NCBI GenBank assembly: GCA_964565705.1
Contig: CAZMGD010000007.1
Location: forward strand, 1 to 62,672
Origin: CAZMGD01 sp964565705
GTDB taxonomy: Bacteria > Actinomycetota > Acidimicrobiia > Acidimicrobiales > Ilumatobacteraceae
Reading direction: 5' to 3'
Length of the DNA stretch: 62,672 nt
Shown here: piece by piece, positions 1 through 8,448 of the stretch
Layout: each line of letters starts with the position of its first letter
Position numbering within the stretch: position 1 is the first letter of the stretch
Translations under genes and position numbers: made by a program
Notes under the pieces: generated by a model
What the model saw: only the letters and a program-made list of their open reading frames with translations
Database searches by the model: none
What the model was told of the DNA's origin: nothing

Positions 1-2
1 GC

Positions 3-296
3 TACAAGGAGCTGCAGGACATCATCGCCATCCTCGGCCTCGACGAGCTGTCCGAGGAGGACCGCCAGATCGTGGGCCGCGCCCGCAAGGTGCAGCGCTT
101 CCTGTCGCAGCCGTTCTTCGTGGCCGAGGTGTTCACCGGCGTGTCCGGTGAGTACGTGCCGGTGGCCGAGACGGTCGAGAGCTTCGAGGCGCTGGTCCGC
201 GGCGACCTCGACCACGTGCCGGAGCAGGCCTTCTTGAACGTCGGTGGCATCGAGCAGGTGCTGGCCAAGGCCAAGGCTCTGCAAGAGAGCAGCTGA
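3..296 (+). CDS. atpD: ATP synthase F1 subunit beta, C-terminal fragment
   Basis: This is the last 97 residues of the catalytic beta subunit of F1Fo ATP synthase, which makes ATP at the inner face of the membrane. The gene is cut by the window start. The fragment has the typical C-terminal helical domain: the YKELQDIIAILG stretch, the LSEEDRQIVGRARK stretch and the FLSQPFFVAEVFTG stretch. The stop overlaps the atpC start (TGATG), so the two are translationally coupled in the usual beta-epsilon order. Confidence 0.97.
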   Translation, partial: YKELQDIIAILGLDELSEEDRQIVGRARKVQRFLSQPFFVAEVFTGVSGEYVPVAETVESFEALVRGDLDHVPEQAFLNVGGIEQVLAKAKALQESS

Positions 297-688
297 TGCG
301 CGTCGAGATCGTCAGCCCGGAGAAGGTGCTCTTCTCCGGCGAGGCCACGCAGGTCGTGACCCGCACACTGTCGGGCGACATCGCGTTCCTCGCCGGCCAC
401 GCGCCGTTCCTCGGTGCGCTCGCCGAGAACCACACGCGCATCTTCCTCGCCGACGGCGAGATCCTGGACGTCGCCGTGCACCGCGGCTTCGTCGAGGTCA
501 GCCACGACGTGGTGTCGATCCTGTCCGACACGGCCGAGCTCGCCGCCGACATCGACGTCCCGCGCGCCCGTGTCGCCAAGGAACGTGCCGAGAAGGGCAT
601 CCTCGAGGGCGACGAGGATGCGCCAACCGCGCTGAGCCGGGCCAACGCCCGCCTCGCCGCCGCCGGCGCCGAGACCGCCCCCCACTGA
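296..688 (+). CDS. atpC: ATP synthase F1 subunit epsilon
   Basis: This 130-residue epsilon subunit is part of the F1 central stalk, which couples rotation to catalysis and can inhibit ATPase activity. The N-terminal beta-sandwich is clear (MRVEIVSPEKVLFSG start, GDIAFLAGHAPFLGAL core), followed by a short helical C-terminus. The ATG overlaps the atpD stop by one base. It is the last gene of the atp operon. A perfect 21-bp hairpin at 705-748 follows and probably ends the transcript, and the next gene is convergent. Confidence 0.97.
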   Translation: MRVEIVSPEKVLFSGEATQVVTRTLSGDIAFLAGHAPFLGALAENHTRIFLADGEILDVAVHRGFVEVSHDVVSILSDTAELAADIDVPRARVAKERAEKGILEGDEDAPTALSRANARLAAAGAETAPH

Positions 689-704
689 CAACCCTCCAAT
701 GGTT

Positions 705-748
705 CCTGCAGTCAGATCGGTCCCGAACGGGACCGATCTGACTGCAGG
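705..748. terminator. Perfect 21-bp palindrome, likely bidirectional terminator
   Basis: The two 21-bp arms (705-725 and 728-748) are exact reverse complements around an AA centre. It lies between convergent atpC (+) and the DUF559-type gene (-). There is no T-tract on either side. Its core is nearly identical to the palindrome at 1741-1786, with paired base changes that keep the stem intact. Confidence 0.7.
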
Positions 749-757
749 AGGCCGTGA

Positions 758-1684
758 TCAGGCGGCGGTACGGAGGCGGTGGAGTCCGTCGCGGACCTCG
801 GCGATCACGCGCGCCTTGTCGTGCCAAGCCCAGGTGTCCCAGACCTCGACCGTCGCGAATCCTGCTGCGCGGAGGCGTTCACGTCGCAGCGCATCGGCAG
901 CGCGATCGAGCAGTGCGGTGTGATAGCGCTCGCTCTGGACCTCGACGATCAGCGGCTGGTGCTCGTGCAGGAAGTCGACTCGTCCCACCCAAGTCGTGGC
1001 GCCGAGGTCGACCTGGCGGCGCCATGTGCCGAGTCCGGCGCCGGCGAGGATGCCGGCCACCCGTGCCTCGAGGTTCGACGCCGGCGGCACCCAATCCAGC
1101 GGGTGAGCCTCGAGGAACTCGCGCAACGCGACGGTGCCGGTGCGCCCGCTACCGGCCAACGCGTCGAACGTCGCCCGCAGCGAGCGTCCCGACAACAATC
1201 CTCGTGACCATGCGTTCTCGATCGCGCGCGCCGCTCGCGCCGGATGGGTGCTGGCCATGAGGTCGAACGCCATCCGCTCCGGCCGGACGACGGGGATGCC
1301 GTCGAGCACGGTGACCTGGTCGGTCGACAGGTGCAGCACCTCGTGGAGCTGGCCCGGCACGAAGAGCGGCGTGCCGCTGATCCCGCGCGGGCGAGTGGTG
1401 TGTGGGGTCCGCAGATCGAACCCCGGCAGCCCCCACCAGGCTGCGGCGGTGCCGTGCGAGATCGCCGCGCCGGCGCCGGCGTCGAGGGCAGCTCGCATCA
1501 GCGGCGTGCCCCGATCGGTTGGCGTGCCCGCACGGAGCAGCAGGTGATGGCCGACCGCGAGCCACTCGCCGCGAGCGATCCAGCCCCGTTGCACCTTGCG
1601 CGTGAACCCGAGTTGCCTGGCCGCGTCGCGGCGAACGAAGCCGCGTTGACGTGCGGCGATCTCGTACAGCTCCTTCGTGTCCAT
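758..1684 (-). CDS. AbiEi-like N-terminal domain / DUF559-type endonuclease-fold protein
   Basis: This 308-residue protein has an N-terminal winged-helix-like segment (about 1-50, with GFVRRDAARQLGFTRK) of the kind found in AbiEi-type antitoxin-domain proteins. Its C-terminal part (about 205-305) has the PD-(D/E)XK-like pattern of DUF559/Vsr-related proteins: Glu206, Asp237 in RVDF, then Glu248 and Gln250 in VEVQSERYH. Such genes are common and usually solitary in actinobacteria, and their function is unknown; nuclease activity is inference. I chose the ATG at 1684 because the upstream in-frame sequence is the palindrome. Long matching palindromes flank the gene on both sides, so gene plus palindromes may form one unit. 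Confidence 0.8.
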   Translation of the reverse strand: MDTKELYEIAARQRGFVRRDAARQLGFTRKVQRGWIARGEWLAVGHHLLLRAGTPTDRGTPLMRAALDAGAGAAISHGTAAAWWGLPGFDLRTPHTTRPRGISGTPLFVPGQLHEVLHLSTDQVTVLDGIPVVRPERMAFDLMASTHPARAARAIENAWSRGLLSGRSLRATFDALAGSGRTGTVALREFLEAHPLDWVPPASNLEARVAGILAGAGLGTWRRQVDLGATTWVGRVDFLHEHQPLIVEVQSERYHTALLDRAADALRRERLRAAGFATVEVWDTWAWHDKARVIAEVRDGLHRLRTAA

Positions 1685-1740
1685 GCGCCGATGCTGGCTC
1701 GGGGGTGTCACGGGGATCCCGCGAACCCGCACCCACGGCC

Positions 1741-1786
1741 TCTTGCAGTCGGATCGGTCCCGAACGGGACCGATCCGACTGCAAGA
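1741..1786. repeat. Perfect 22-bp palindrome, second copy
   Basis: The arms 1741-1762 and 1765-1786 are exact reverse complements around AA. The inner 19-base half-site matches the 705-748 copy except for one A-to-G change whose partner base is also changed (T to C). The outer bases also differ in matched pairs. It sits 5-prime of the DUF559-type gene and upstream of the SDR at 1839, which is not a simple terminator position. Confidence 0.75.
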
Positions 1787-1838
1787 ACGGGGTGGGGGGG
1801 GTGCGGGTGGTGGGGGTGCGCGCTCGTAGGCTGCGGCC

Positions 1839-2633
1839 GTGCCCAAGCCTGCACCGCACCGCTACCCGTTCGATGCCGCGCTCGTGACGGGCGCGTCGAG
1901 TGGCATCGGTGAAGCGATCGTCCGCCACCTCGCCGCGGCCGGCGTGCCGGTCGTGGTGGTCGCCCGCCGAGAGGACCGCCTGCGGGCCCTTGCCGAGCAG
2001 ATGACGGGCATCGAGGTGCTCGTCGCCGACCTCGCCACGACGAACGGCCTGCAGGCGGTCACCGAGCGGATCAAGGATCAGGCCCGGCCGATCGACCTCG
2101 TCGTCAACAACGCCGGGTTCGGCACGTCGGGCCGCTTCCACGAGCTCGACCCCGAGCGCCTGGTGCGCGAGGTCAACGTCAACGTCCAGGCGGTCACCTG
2201 GCTGAGCCACGCCGCGGTCCGGGCGATGACCAAGCGCGACCGCGGCTGGATCCTGAACGTGTCGAGCGTCGCCGGCTTCCAACCATCGCCCGGCCTGGCG
2301 GTCTACGGGGCGACGAAGGCCTACGTGACGAGCCTGACCGAGGCGCTCCACGAGGAGTTGCGCGGCACCGGCGTGCACGTCACGGCGCTGTGTCCGGGTC
2401 TGGTGCGCACCGAGTTCCAGTCCGTCAGCAACTCGTCGGGCGATGCGTCCAGGTTCCCGTCGTGGACCTGGCTGGATGTCGACGACGTCGCCGCCGAGGC
2501 GCTCGACGACACCGTCGCTGGCAAGGCCCTGTCGGTTCCGGGCGCCGTCTACAAGGGGCTCAGCACCGCGTCCAACATGGCGCCGCGCTGGCTCGCCCGC
2601 CGGGTGGCCACGGTCGCCCAGCGCATGCGCTGA
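1839..2633 (+). CDS. SDR family NAD(P)-dependent oxidoreductase
   Basis: This 264-residue classical short-chain dehydrogenase has the cofactor motif TGASSGIG near residue 20, the NNAG motif, and the catalytic Ser...YGATK set (VSSVAGF then VYGATKAYV). The proline-rich end of the fold (CPGLVRTEF) is also present. A basic residue after the first beta strand (ARRED) suggests NADP(H) preference. The C-terminal part resembles the DltE/YqjQ-like SDR group, and the substrate cannot be predicted. The start is GTG at 1839. It stands alone and ends in a strong hairpin. Confidence 0.9.
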   Translation: MPKPAPHRYPFDAALVTGASSGIGEAIVRHLAAAGVPVVVVARREDRLRALAEQMTGIEVLVADLATTNGLQAVTERIKDQARPIDLVVNNAGFGTSGRFHELDPERLVREVNVNVQAVTWLSHAAVRAMTKRDRGWILNVSSVAGFQPSPGLAVYGATKAYVTSLTEALHEELRGTGVHVTALCPGLVRTEFQSVSNSSGDASRFPSWTWLDVDDVAAEALDDTVAGKALSVPGAVYKGLSTASNMAPRWLARRVATVAQRMR

Positions 2634-2640
2634 CACTCCC

Positions 2641-2682
2641 ATGGGCGCGCTGTGCGTGCCACAGCGCGCGTTCCGCGCCCAT
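2641..2682. terminator. Nested inverted repeat after SDR gene
   Basis: The outer arms are ATGGGCGCG (2641-2649) and CGCGCCCAT (2674-2682). A competing inner stem pairs 2646-2654 with 2660-2668 around a 5-base loop. It starts 8 bases after the SDR stop and has no T-tract. The outer arm sequence is the same as in the hairpin at 11791-11827. The rest of the gap to 2810 holds only an AAGGAG ribosome site for narK that I can support. Confidence 0.55.
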
Positions 2683-2809
2683 TCGGACTTCTCTCACGGC
2701 GGGGTCGGGGATGTGCGCTGGCTGTCGCACACCGTTCGATCGCGGGCAACCCGGGTGAAATCGCCGCTCCGTACCGTGCTGGGCACCCCCCACTCGCGAA
2801 GGAGACGCC

Positions 2810-4192
2810 GTGGCGACATCGCTCGACGCCGTCATCGCCGCGCCGCCCGTATCGGCCGCGCCGCACCACCGCCACCGCATCGACGACTGGCGCCCCGAGG
2901 ACGCGGCGTTCTGGGCCGAGCGCGGCAGCACGATCGCGCGGCGCAACCTCGTGTGCTCGATCGCCTCCGAGCACGTCGGCTTCTGCATCTGGAGCATGTG
3001 GTCGGTGCTGGTGCTGTTCCTCGGCCCCGACTACGGCTTCACCCCGAGCCAGAAGTTCATGCTGACCACGGTGCCGACCGCCGTCGGCGCCGTGCTGCGC
3101 CTGCCGTACACGTTCGCCGTCGCCCGCTTCGGTGGGCGCAACTGGACGATCGCCTCGTCGCTGTTCCTGCTCGTGCCGGCGGGCGCCACGCTCGCGGTCC
3201 TGCGGCCGGGCGTGTCGTTCGGCGCGCTGCTCTTCGTGGCCGCCCTCGCCGGCATCGGTGGTGGCAACTTCTCGTCGTCGATGGCGAACATCGACAGCTT
3301 CTACCCGCAGCACCTGAAGGGCTGGGCGCTCGGCCTCAACGCCGGCGGCGGCAACATCGGCGTCGCTGCCGTGCAGCTCGTCGGGTTGGCCGTGCTCGCC
3401 ACCGCCGGCAAGGAGCACCCGCGGATCGTCATCGCCGTGTACCTGCCGCTGATCGTGCTCGCCGCGATCGCCGCAGCCGTCCGGATGGACAACCTGACCC
3501 AGGTCCGCAACGACCGCCGGGCGATGCGCGACGCGATGCGCGAGCCGCACGCCTGGGTGATGGCGTTCCTCTACACCGCGACGTTCGGGTCGTTCATCGG
3601 GTTCGGGTTCGCGTTCGGCCAGGTGCTGCAGGTGCAGTTCGCCGACACGTTCGACACGCCGATCCGGGCGGCCTACCTCACGTTCCTCGGACCGCTGCTC
3701 GGCTCGCTGCTGCGCCCGGTCGGCGGCCGGCTGGCCGATCGCCTCGGCGGGGCCCGGGTGACGGTCACGGTCTTCCTCGCGATGACCGGCGGCGCGGCCG
3801 TGATCCTGGCGGCGTCGAAGGCCGAGTCGCTCGTCCTGTTCGTGGTCGGCTTCGTCGTCCTGTTCGTGCTCACGGGTCTCGGCAACGGCTCGACCTACAA
3901 GATGATCCCGTCCATCTTCGCCGCCCTGGCCGAGCGCAAGGTGGCCGCCGGCCACGATCCTGACGACGCGGCCCGCGACGCCCGTCGCCTCTCGCGGGCG
4001 CTGATCGGCGTGTGCGGGGCGGTCGGCGCGCTCGGCGGCGTCGCGGTGAACCTCGCCCTGCGCCAGTCGTTCCTCGACACCGGTCGCGCCGACAGCGCCT
4101 ACCTGGTGTTCATGATCTTCTACGCCGTCTGCCTCGCCGTGACGTGGGCCGTCTACCTCCGCCCGTCTGCTCGCCGCCTGGAGGGTGTGTGA
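2810..4192 (+). CDS. narK: Nitrate/nitrite transporter, MFS NNP family
   Basis: This 460-residue polytopic protein of the nitrate/nitrite porter family imports nitrate (or exchanges nitrite) across the membrane. Eleven to twelve hydrophobic segments are visible. NNP hallmarks are the glycine-rich nitrate signature GLAGIGGGNFSSSM in the first half and GLGNGSTYKMIPSIF in the second. The GTG start at 2810 is preceded by AAGGAG. The stop overlaps the nirB ATG by one base, which ties uptake to nitrite reduction. It is the first gene of the nitrate assimilation operon. Confidence 0.94.
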   Translation: MATSLDAVIAAPPVSAAPHHRHRIDDWRPEDAAFWAERGSTIARRNLVCSIASEHVGFCIWSMWSVLVLFLGPDYGFTPSQKFMLTTVPTAVGAVLRLPYTFAVARFGGRNWTIASSLFLLVPAGATLAVLRPGVSFGALLFVAALAGIGGGNFSSSMANIDSFYPQHLKGWALGLNAGGGNIGVAAVQLVGLAVLATAGKEHPRIVIAVYLPLIVLAAIAAAVRMDNLTQVRNDRRAMRDAMREPHAWVMAFLYTATFGSFIGFGFAFGQVLQVQFADTFDTPIRAAYLTFLGPLLGSLLRPVGGRLADRLGGARVTVTVFLAMTGGAAVILAASKAESLVLFVVGFVVLFVLTGLGNGSTYKMIPSIFAALAERKVAAGHDPDDAARDARRLSRALIGVCGAVGALGGVAVNLALRQSFLDTGRADSAYLVFMIFYAVCLAVTWAVYLRPSARRLEGV

Positions 4193-6675
4193 TGACCGTT
4201 CGCGATGCAACGATCCTGGTCGTCGGCAACGGGATGGTCGGCCACCGCTTCGTGGAGGCTGCACTCGAGCGGGGTCTGCGCGGCATCGTCGTCGTCGGCG
4301 AGGAGCACCGGCGTGCCTACGACCGCGTGCACCTGTCGTCGTTCTTCGACGGGATGACCGCGGACGACCTGACGCTCGGCGAGCCGGAGCTGTACGACTG
4401 CGACGAGGTCGAGCTCCTGCTCGGCGACCGCGTCGTCCGTCTCGACACGGACGCGAGGGAAGCCGTCACCGCGGCGGGTGTCACGATCCGCTACCAGGAG
4501 TGCGTGCTGGCCACGGGTTCGTACCCGTTCGTGCCACCGATCCCCGGCCACGACGCCGAGGGCTGCTTCGTGTACCGCACGCTCGACGACCTCGACGCCA
4601 TCCGTGACTGGGCGATGGGCTGCCGCACCGGGGCCGTCGTGGGCGGCGGCCTGCTCGGCCTCGAGGCGGCCAACGCCCTGCGCCTGCTCGGGCTGGAGAC
4701 GTCGGTCGTGGAGTTCGCCCCGCGCCTGATGGCCGTGCAGCTGGACGACGGTGGCGGTGCCGCGCTGCGCCAGCACGTCGAAGCCCTCGGCATGGACGTG
4801 CGCACGGGAGCGGGCGCCCAGTCGGTCCGCACCAGCGACGACGGTCGTGCGCTCGGGCTCACCTTCGCCGACGGCGACGACCTCGACGCCGACCTGATCG
4901 TGTTCGCCGCCGGGGTGCGCCCGCGCGACCAGCTCGCCCGCGAGTCCGGGCTGGCGGTCGGCGAGCGTGGCGGGGTCGTCATCGACGACCGCTGCGCGAC
5001 CGAGGTGCCCGGTGTCTGGGCGATCGGCGAGGTGGCCTGCCACGCCGGCCGCGTGTACGGGCTGGTCGCGCCCGGCTACGCGATGGCCGAGGTCGTCGCT
5101 GCCCACCTGGCCGGCGACGCGACCGCGACGTTCGCCGGTGCCGACCTCTCGACGTCGCTGAAGCTGCTCGGCGTCCAGGTCGCGAGCGCTGGCGATCCGC
5201 ACGCGTCCGGCCACGAGGTCGTCGTCGCCGACGGGCCCCGCGGGCTGTGGCAGAAGGCGGTGCTCGACGACGACGGACGCCTGCTCGGTGCGGTGCTGGT
5301 CGGCGACGCGTCGCCCTTCGCGTCGCTTGTCCAGCACGTGCGCAGCGGCGCGCCCGTGGTCGACGTGCTCCAGCTGCTGCGCCCCGCTGGCGGTCCGGCG
5401 GCGACCGGTCCAGCGGACCTCCCCGACGAGGCGGGCGTGTGCTCGTGCCACAACGTCGCCTGCGGTCCGATCCGATCCGCGGTGCGCGACGGCTGCGAGG
5501 ACGTGGCCTCGGTCAAGCAGTGCACGAAGGCCGGCACCGGCTGCGGCTCGTGCGTCGCGGTCATGCAGGAGGTGATCGATGCCGAGCTCGTCGCCAACGG
5601 GCAGGTGGTGGTCAAGCGGCTGTGCCCGCACTTCTCGATGACGCGACCCGAGCTGTTCGAGCTCGTCCGCGCCAGCGGCATCCGGTCCTTCGCCGAGCTG
5701 GTCGGCACACATGGCACGGGACGGGGATGCGAGATCTGCAAGCCGGCGGTCGCCTCGATGTTCGCGTCGCTCACGTCCGGCTACATCCTCGACGGCGAGC
5801 AGGCCAGCCTGCAGGACTCCAACGACCACTTCCTCGCCAACCTCCAGCGCGACGGCACCTATTCGGTGGTGCCGCGGGTGCCGGGTGGCGAGATCACGCC
5901 GGCGCAGCTCATCGCGATCGGCGAGGTGGCACGCGACTTCGACCTCTACACGAAGATCACCGGTGGCCAGCGGATCGATCTGTTCGGCGCACGCGTGGAG
6001 CAGCTCCCCGCGATCTGGGCTCGGTTGATCGACGCCGGCATGGAATCGGGTCACGCGTACGGCAAGGCGCTGCGGACCGTGAAGTCGTGCGTCGGCTCGA
6101 CGTGGTGCCGCTACGGCGTGCAGGACTCCGTGCAGATGGCCGTCGACCTCGAGCTGCGGTACCGGGGCCTGCGCGCCCCGCACAAGATCAAGCTGGCCGT
6201 GTCGGGCTGTGCCCGCGAGTGCGCCGAGGCCCAGAGCAAGGACGTCGGGGTGATCGCGACCGAGCGCGGCTGGAACCTCTACGTCGGGGGCAACGGGGGG
6301 ATGCGTCCTGCGCACGCCCAGCTGCTCGCCGAGGACCTCGACGACGAGACGCTCGTCCGATCGATCGATCGGTACCTGATGTGGTACGTCCGGACTGCGG
6401 AGCGGCTGGAGCGGACAGCCACCTGGCAGCGCAAGCTGCCCGGCGGGATCGACTTCGTGCGCCGGGTGGTGATCGACGACGCGCTCGGCCTGGGCGCCGA
6501 GCTCGAGGCGGACATGGCCCGCCACGTCGAGCGCTATCGCTGCGAGTGGACCGAGACGCTCGCCGATCCGGAGCGCCTGGCGCGCTTCGTGACGTACGTG
6601 AACTCGGACGAACCCGATGCGTCCGTGCAACGCGTCAGCGTGCGCGGGCAACGAATCCCCGTGGAGGTGCGGTGA
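4192..6675 (+). CDS. nirB: Nitrite reductase (NADH) large subunit
   Basis: This 827-residue assimilatory nitrite reductase reduces nitrite to ammonium in the cytoplasm. Its order is an FAD/NAD(P) pyridine-nucleotide reductase domain (about 1-400, VVGNGMVGHRF and VVGGGLLGLEAANAL), a Bfd-type [2Fe-2S] domain with Cys417, Cys419, Cys451 and Cys454, a second short Cys-bearing segment (CPHFSMT...GCEICKP), and the sulfite/nitrite reductase domain. The siroheme-[4Fe-4S] ligands Cys633, Cys639, Cys673 and Cys677 are intact. It overlaps narK by one base and nirD by four. The ATG at 4192 fits the N-terminus of the family. Confidence 0.96.
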   Translation: MTVRDATILVVGNGMVGHRFVEAALERGLRGIVVVGEEHRRAYDRVHLSSFFDGMTADDLTLGEPELYDCDEVELLLGDRVVRLDTDAREAVTAAGVTIRYQECVLATGSYPFVPPIPGHDAEGCFVYRTLDDLDAIRDWAMGCRTGAVVGGGLLGLEAANALRLLGLETSVVEFAPRLMAVQLDDGGGAALRQHVEALGMDVRTGAGAQSVRTSDDGRALGLTFADGDDLDADLIVFAAGVRPRDQLARESGLAVGERGGVVIDDRCATEVPGVWAIGEVACHAGRVYGLVAPGYAMAEVVAAHLAGDATATFAGADLSTSLKLLGVQVASAGDPHASGHEVVVADGPRGLWQKAVLDDDGRLLGAVLVGDASPFASLVQHVRSGAPVVDVLQLLRPAGGPAATGPADLPDEAGVCSCHNVACGPIRSAVRDGCEDVASVKQCTKAGTGCGSCVAVMQEVIDAELVANGQVVVKRLCPHFSMTRPELFELVRASGIRSFAELVGTHGTGRGCEICKPAVASMFASLTSGYILDGEQASLQDSNDHFLANLQRDGTYSVVPRVPGGEITPAQLIAIGEVARDFDLYTKITGGQRIDLFGARVEQLPAIWARLIDAGMESGHAYGKALRTVKSCVGSTWCRYGVQDSVQMAVDLELRYRGLRAPHKIKLAVSGCARECAEAQSKDVGVIATERGWNLYVGGNGGMRPAHAQLLAEDLDDETLVRSIDRYLMWYVRTAERLERTATWQRKLPGGIDFVRRVVIDDALGLGAELEADMARHVERYRCEWTETLADPERLARFVTYVNSDEPDASVQRVSVRGQRIPVEVR

Positions 6676-7040
6676 AGACAGCGATGGATGGTGTGATCGT
6701 GGGCTGGCAGCAGGTCTGCCCAATGGACCGGCTGGTGCCGGAGCGGGGCGTCGCCGCGCTCGTCGGTGGCGAGCCGATCGCCGTGTTCCTCCTCGGGACC
6801 GGTGAGGTCGTCGCGATCGGCAACGTCGATCCGTGCTCGGGTGCCAACGTGCTCAGCCGGGGCCTCGTCGGAGACGTCGACGGCCTGGCGACCGTCGCCT
6901 CACCCATGTACAAGCAGCGCTTCGATCTGCGCACCGGGGACTGCCTGGACGACCCGGCAGTCAGCGTGCCGGTGTACGAGGTGCGGATCGCGAGCGGCGC
7001 CATCGAGGTGGCCGCCCGCGCGGAGGCCCGGGCGGCGTGA
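6672..7040 (+). CDS. nirD: Nitrite reductase (NADH) small subunit
   Basis: This 122-residue NirD has a Rieske-like fold and partners NirB. As is usual for NirD, the Rieske cluster ligands are not conserved: the CxH position is replaced around NVDPCSG, and the second loop reads SPMYKQRFDL. The GTG at 6672 overlaps the nirB stop; ATG at 6684 is an alternative. It sits between nirB and the fused ferredoxin/DmsC-like gene, with one base to the next start. Confidence 0.93.
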   Translation: MKTAMDGVIVGWQQVCPMDRLVPERGVAALVGGEPIAVFLLGTGEVVAIGNVDPCSGANVLSRGLVGDVDGLATVASPMYKQRFDLRTGDCLDDPAVSVPVYEVRIASGAIEVAARAEARAA

Positions 7041-7041
7041 C

Positions 7042-8448
7042 GTGACCGACCTCGCCGGCGTGCCGGTGGTGCTGCGTAGCAAGCCGGGGTTCGGCGTTCG
7101 TGGGCCAGAGCTGCTCGCGCTCGACGCCGGCGAGCAGTACCGGTTCGGATTCAGCATGAACGCCTGCATCGGCTGCCACAGCTGCGAGGTCGCGTGCTCC
7201 GAGCAGAACGGGTTGCCGGCCGGTACCACCTGGCGGCGGGTCGGGGAGATCGAGGGGGCCGACCATCCGATCACGCGCCGGTTCCACCTCTCGATGTCCT
7301 GCAACCACTGCCTCGAGCCGGCGTGCCTGCAGGGCTGCCCGACGAACGCCTACGAGAAGTTGGCCAACGGCATCGTCGTGCACCACGCCGACGACTGCGT
7401 CGGCTGTCAGTACTGCACGTGGAACTGCCCGTACTCGGTGCCCGCGTTCCAGCCGGACCGGCGCATCGTGACCAAGTGCGACATGTGCCAGCCCCGTCTG
7501 GCCGCGGGGCACGAGCCGGCATGCGTCGCGGCCTGCCCGACCAAGGCGATCACGATCGAGAAGGTCGACGTCGACGCCTGGCGCCGTGACCACGCGGCCG
7601 CCGACGCACCGCAGCTGCCCAGCGCTGATCTCACCCTGTCGACGACGCGCATCGAGCTGCCCGACGACGTGCCGCTGCACACGTTCGCGGCGAGCGACTG
7701 GAACCTCCGGCCCGAGCACCCCCACTGGCCGCTCGTGTGGCTGACGCTCCTCAGCCAGCTCGCGGTGGGAGTCAGCGTCACCGCGCAGACGACCGCCGAC
7801 CGCGTGACCGCTGCTGTGGTCGCGGGTGCTGCGCTCGTCGGCGCGCTCGGCCACCTTGGCCGGCCGATCGTCGCCTACAAGGCGCTGCGGAACCTGCGCC
7901 GCTCCTGGCTGAGCCGCGAGGTGCTGCTGCTGTCGCTGTACGCCGTCCTGGCTGCCGGCACCGTGGTCGTGCCGGTGCTCGGCGCGGCCGCCACGATCGT
8001 CGGGGTCGCCGGCATCTACGCATCCGCCCGCCTGTACATCGTGCCCGGGCGGCCGGGGTGGAACACGCCGTTGACGGTCGTCCGCTTCGCCGGCACGGCG
8101 CTGGCCCTCGGGCCCACGCTGATCGGTCACGTGGGGCTGGGTGCCGTCGGGGCGGCCGCCGGCGTGCTCGCCACCATCGCCAACTGGGCCCGGCTCTGGC
8201 GGCACGACGCGCAGCCGTGGCGGGGGTCGGTGCGGCTCGAGCTCGGCTGGTTCCGGCCGTGGACCGCGCTGCGCCTCGTCGCCGCCGTCGCCGGCATCGC
8301 CGCCGCGGCCGGCGGTCTGCCGTGGTGGACGGCGTTCGTCGCGTTCGCGGTGTCCGAGACGATCGGCCGGTGGCTGTTCTTCGTCACCGTCGTACCGATG
8401 AACATGCCGGGCGCCTTCTGGCGCGGTGCCGCGGGGAGCCATCGGTGA
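7042..8448 (+). CDS. Fused DmsB-like 4x[4Fe-4S] and DmsC-like membrane anchor protein
   Basis: This 468-residue protein has two parts. Residues about 25-190 form a DmsB-type polyferredoxin with four Cys clusters (CIGCHSCEVAC, CNHCLEPACLQGCP, CVGCQYCTWNCP, and CDMCQ with ACVAACP). Residues about 230-468 are a multi-helix membrane domain like the DMSO reductase anchor DmsC. In the DMSO reductase family these subunits pass electrons from quinol to the molybdenum subunit. Its place directly before nasA, with a 4-base overlap, makes it the probable electron donor for this nitrate reductase; that is inference. No Tat signal is visible, so the Fe-S part should face the cytoplasm. Confidence 0.88.
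   Translation: MTDLAGVPVVLRSKPGFGVRGPELLALDAGEQYRFGFSMNACIGCHSCEVACSEQNGLPAGTTWRRVGEIEGADHPITRRFHLSMSCNHCLEPACLQGCPTNAYEKLANGIVVHHADDCVGCQYCTWNCPYSVPAFQPDRRIVTKCDMCQPRLAAGHEPACVAACPTKAITIEKVDVDAWRRDHAAADAPQLPSADLTLSTTRIELPDDVPLHTFAASDWNLRPEHPHWPLVWLTLLSQLAVGVSVTAQTTADRVTAAVVAGAALVGALGHLGRPIVAYKALRNLRRSWLSREVLLLSLYAVLAAGTVVVPVLGAAATIVGVAGIYASARLYIVPGRPGWNTPLTVVRFAGTALALGPTLIGHVGLGAVGAAAGVLATIANWARLWRHDAQPWRGSVRLELGWFRPWTALRLVAAVAGIAAAAGGLPWWTAFVAFAVSETIGRWLFFVTVVPMNMPGAFWRGAAGSHR

Noticed and set aside
1149..2642. Long minus-strand frame opposite the SDR at 1839-2633
   Set aside because: It crosses the palindrome and two convincing genes and has shadow-like composition.
2683..2809. GlnR or NnaR binding site upstream of narK
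   Set aside because: No segment matched the GlnR box well enough to report; only the ribosome site is clear.
4153..6723. Very long minus-strand open frame of 856 codons opposite nirB
   Set aside because: It is a shadow of nirB, produced by high third-position GC. The translation is rich in Arg, His, Gly and Ala with no family motifs.
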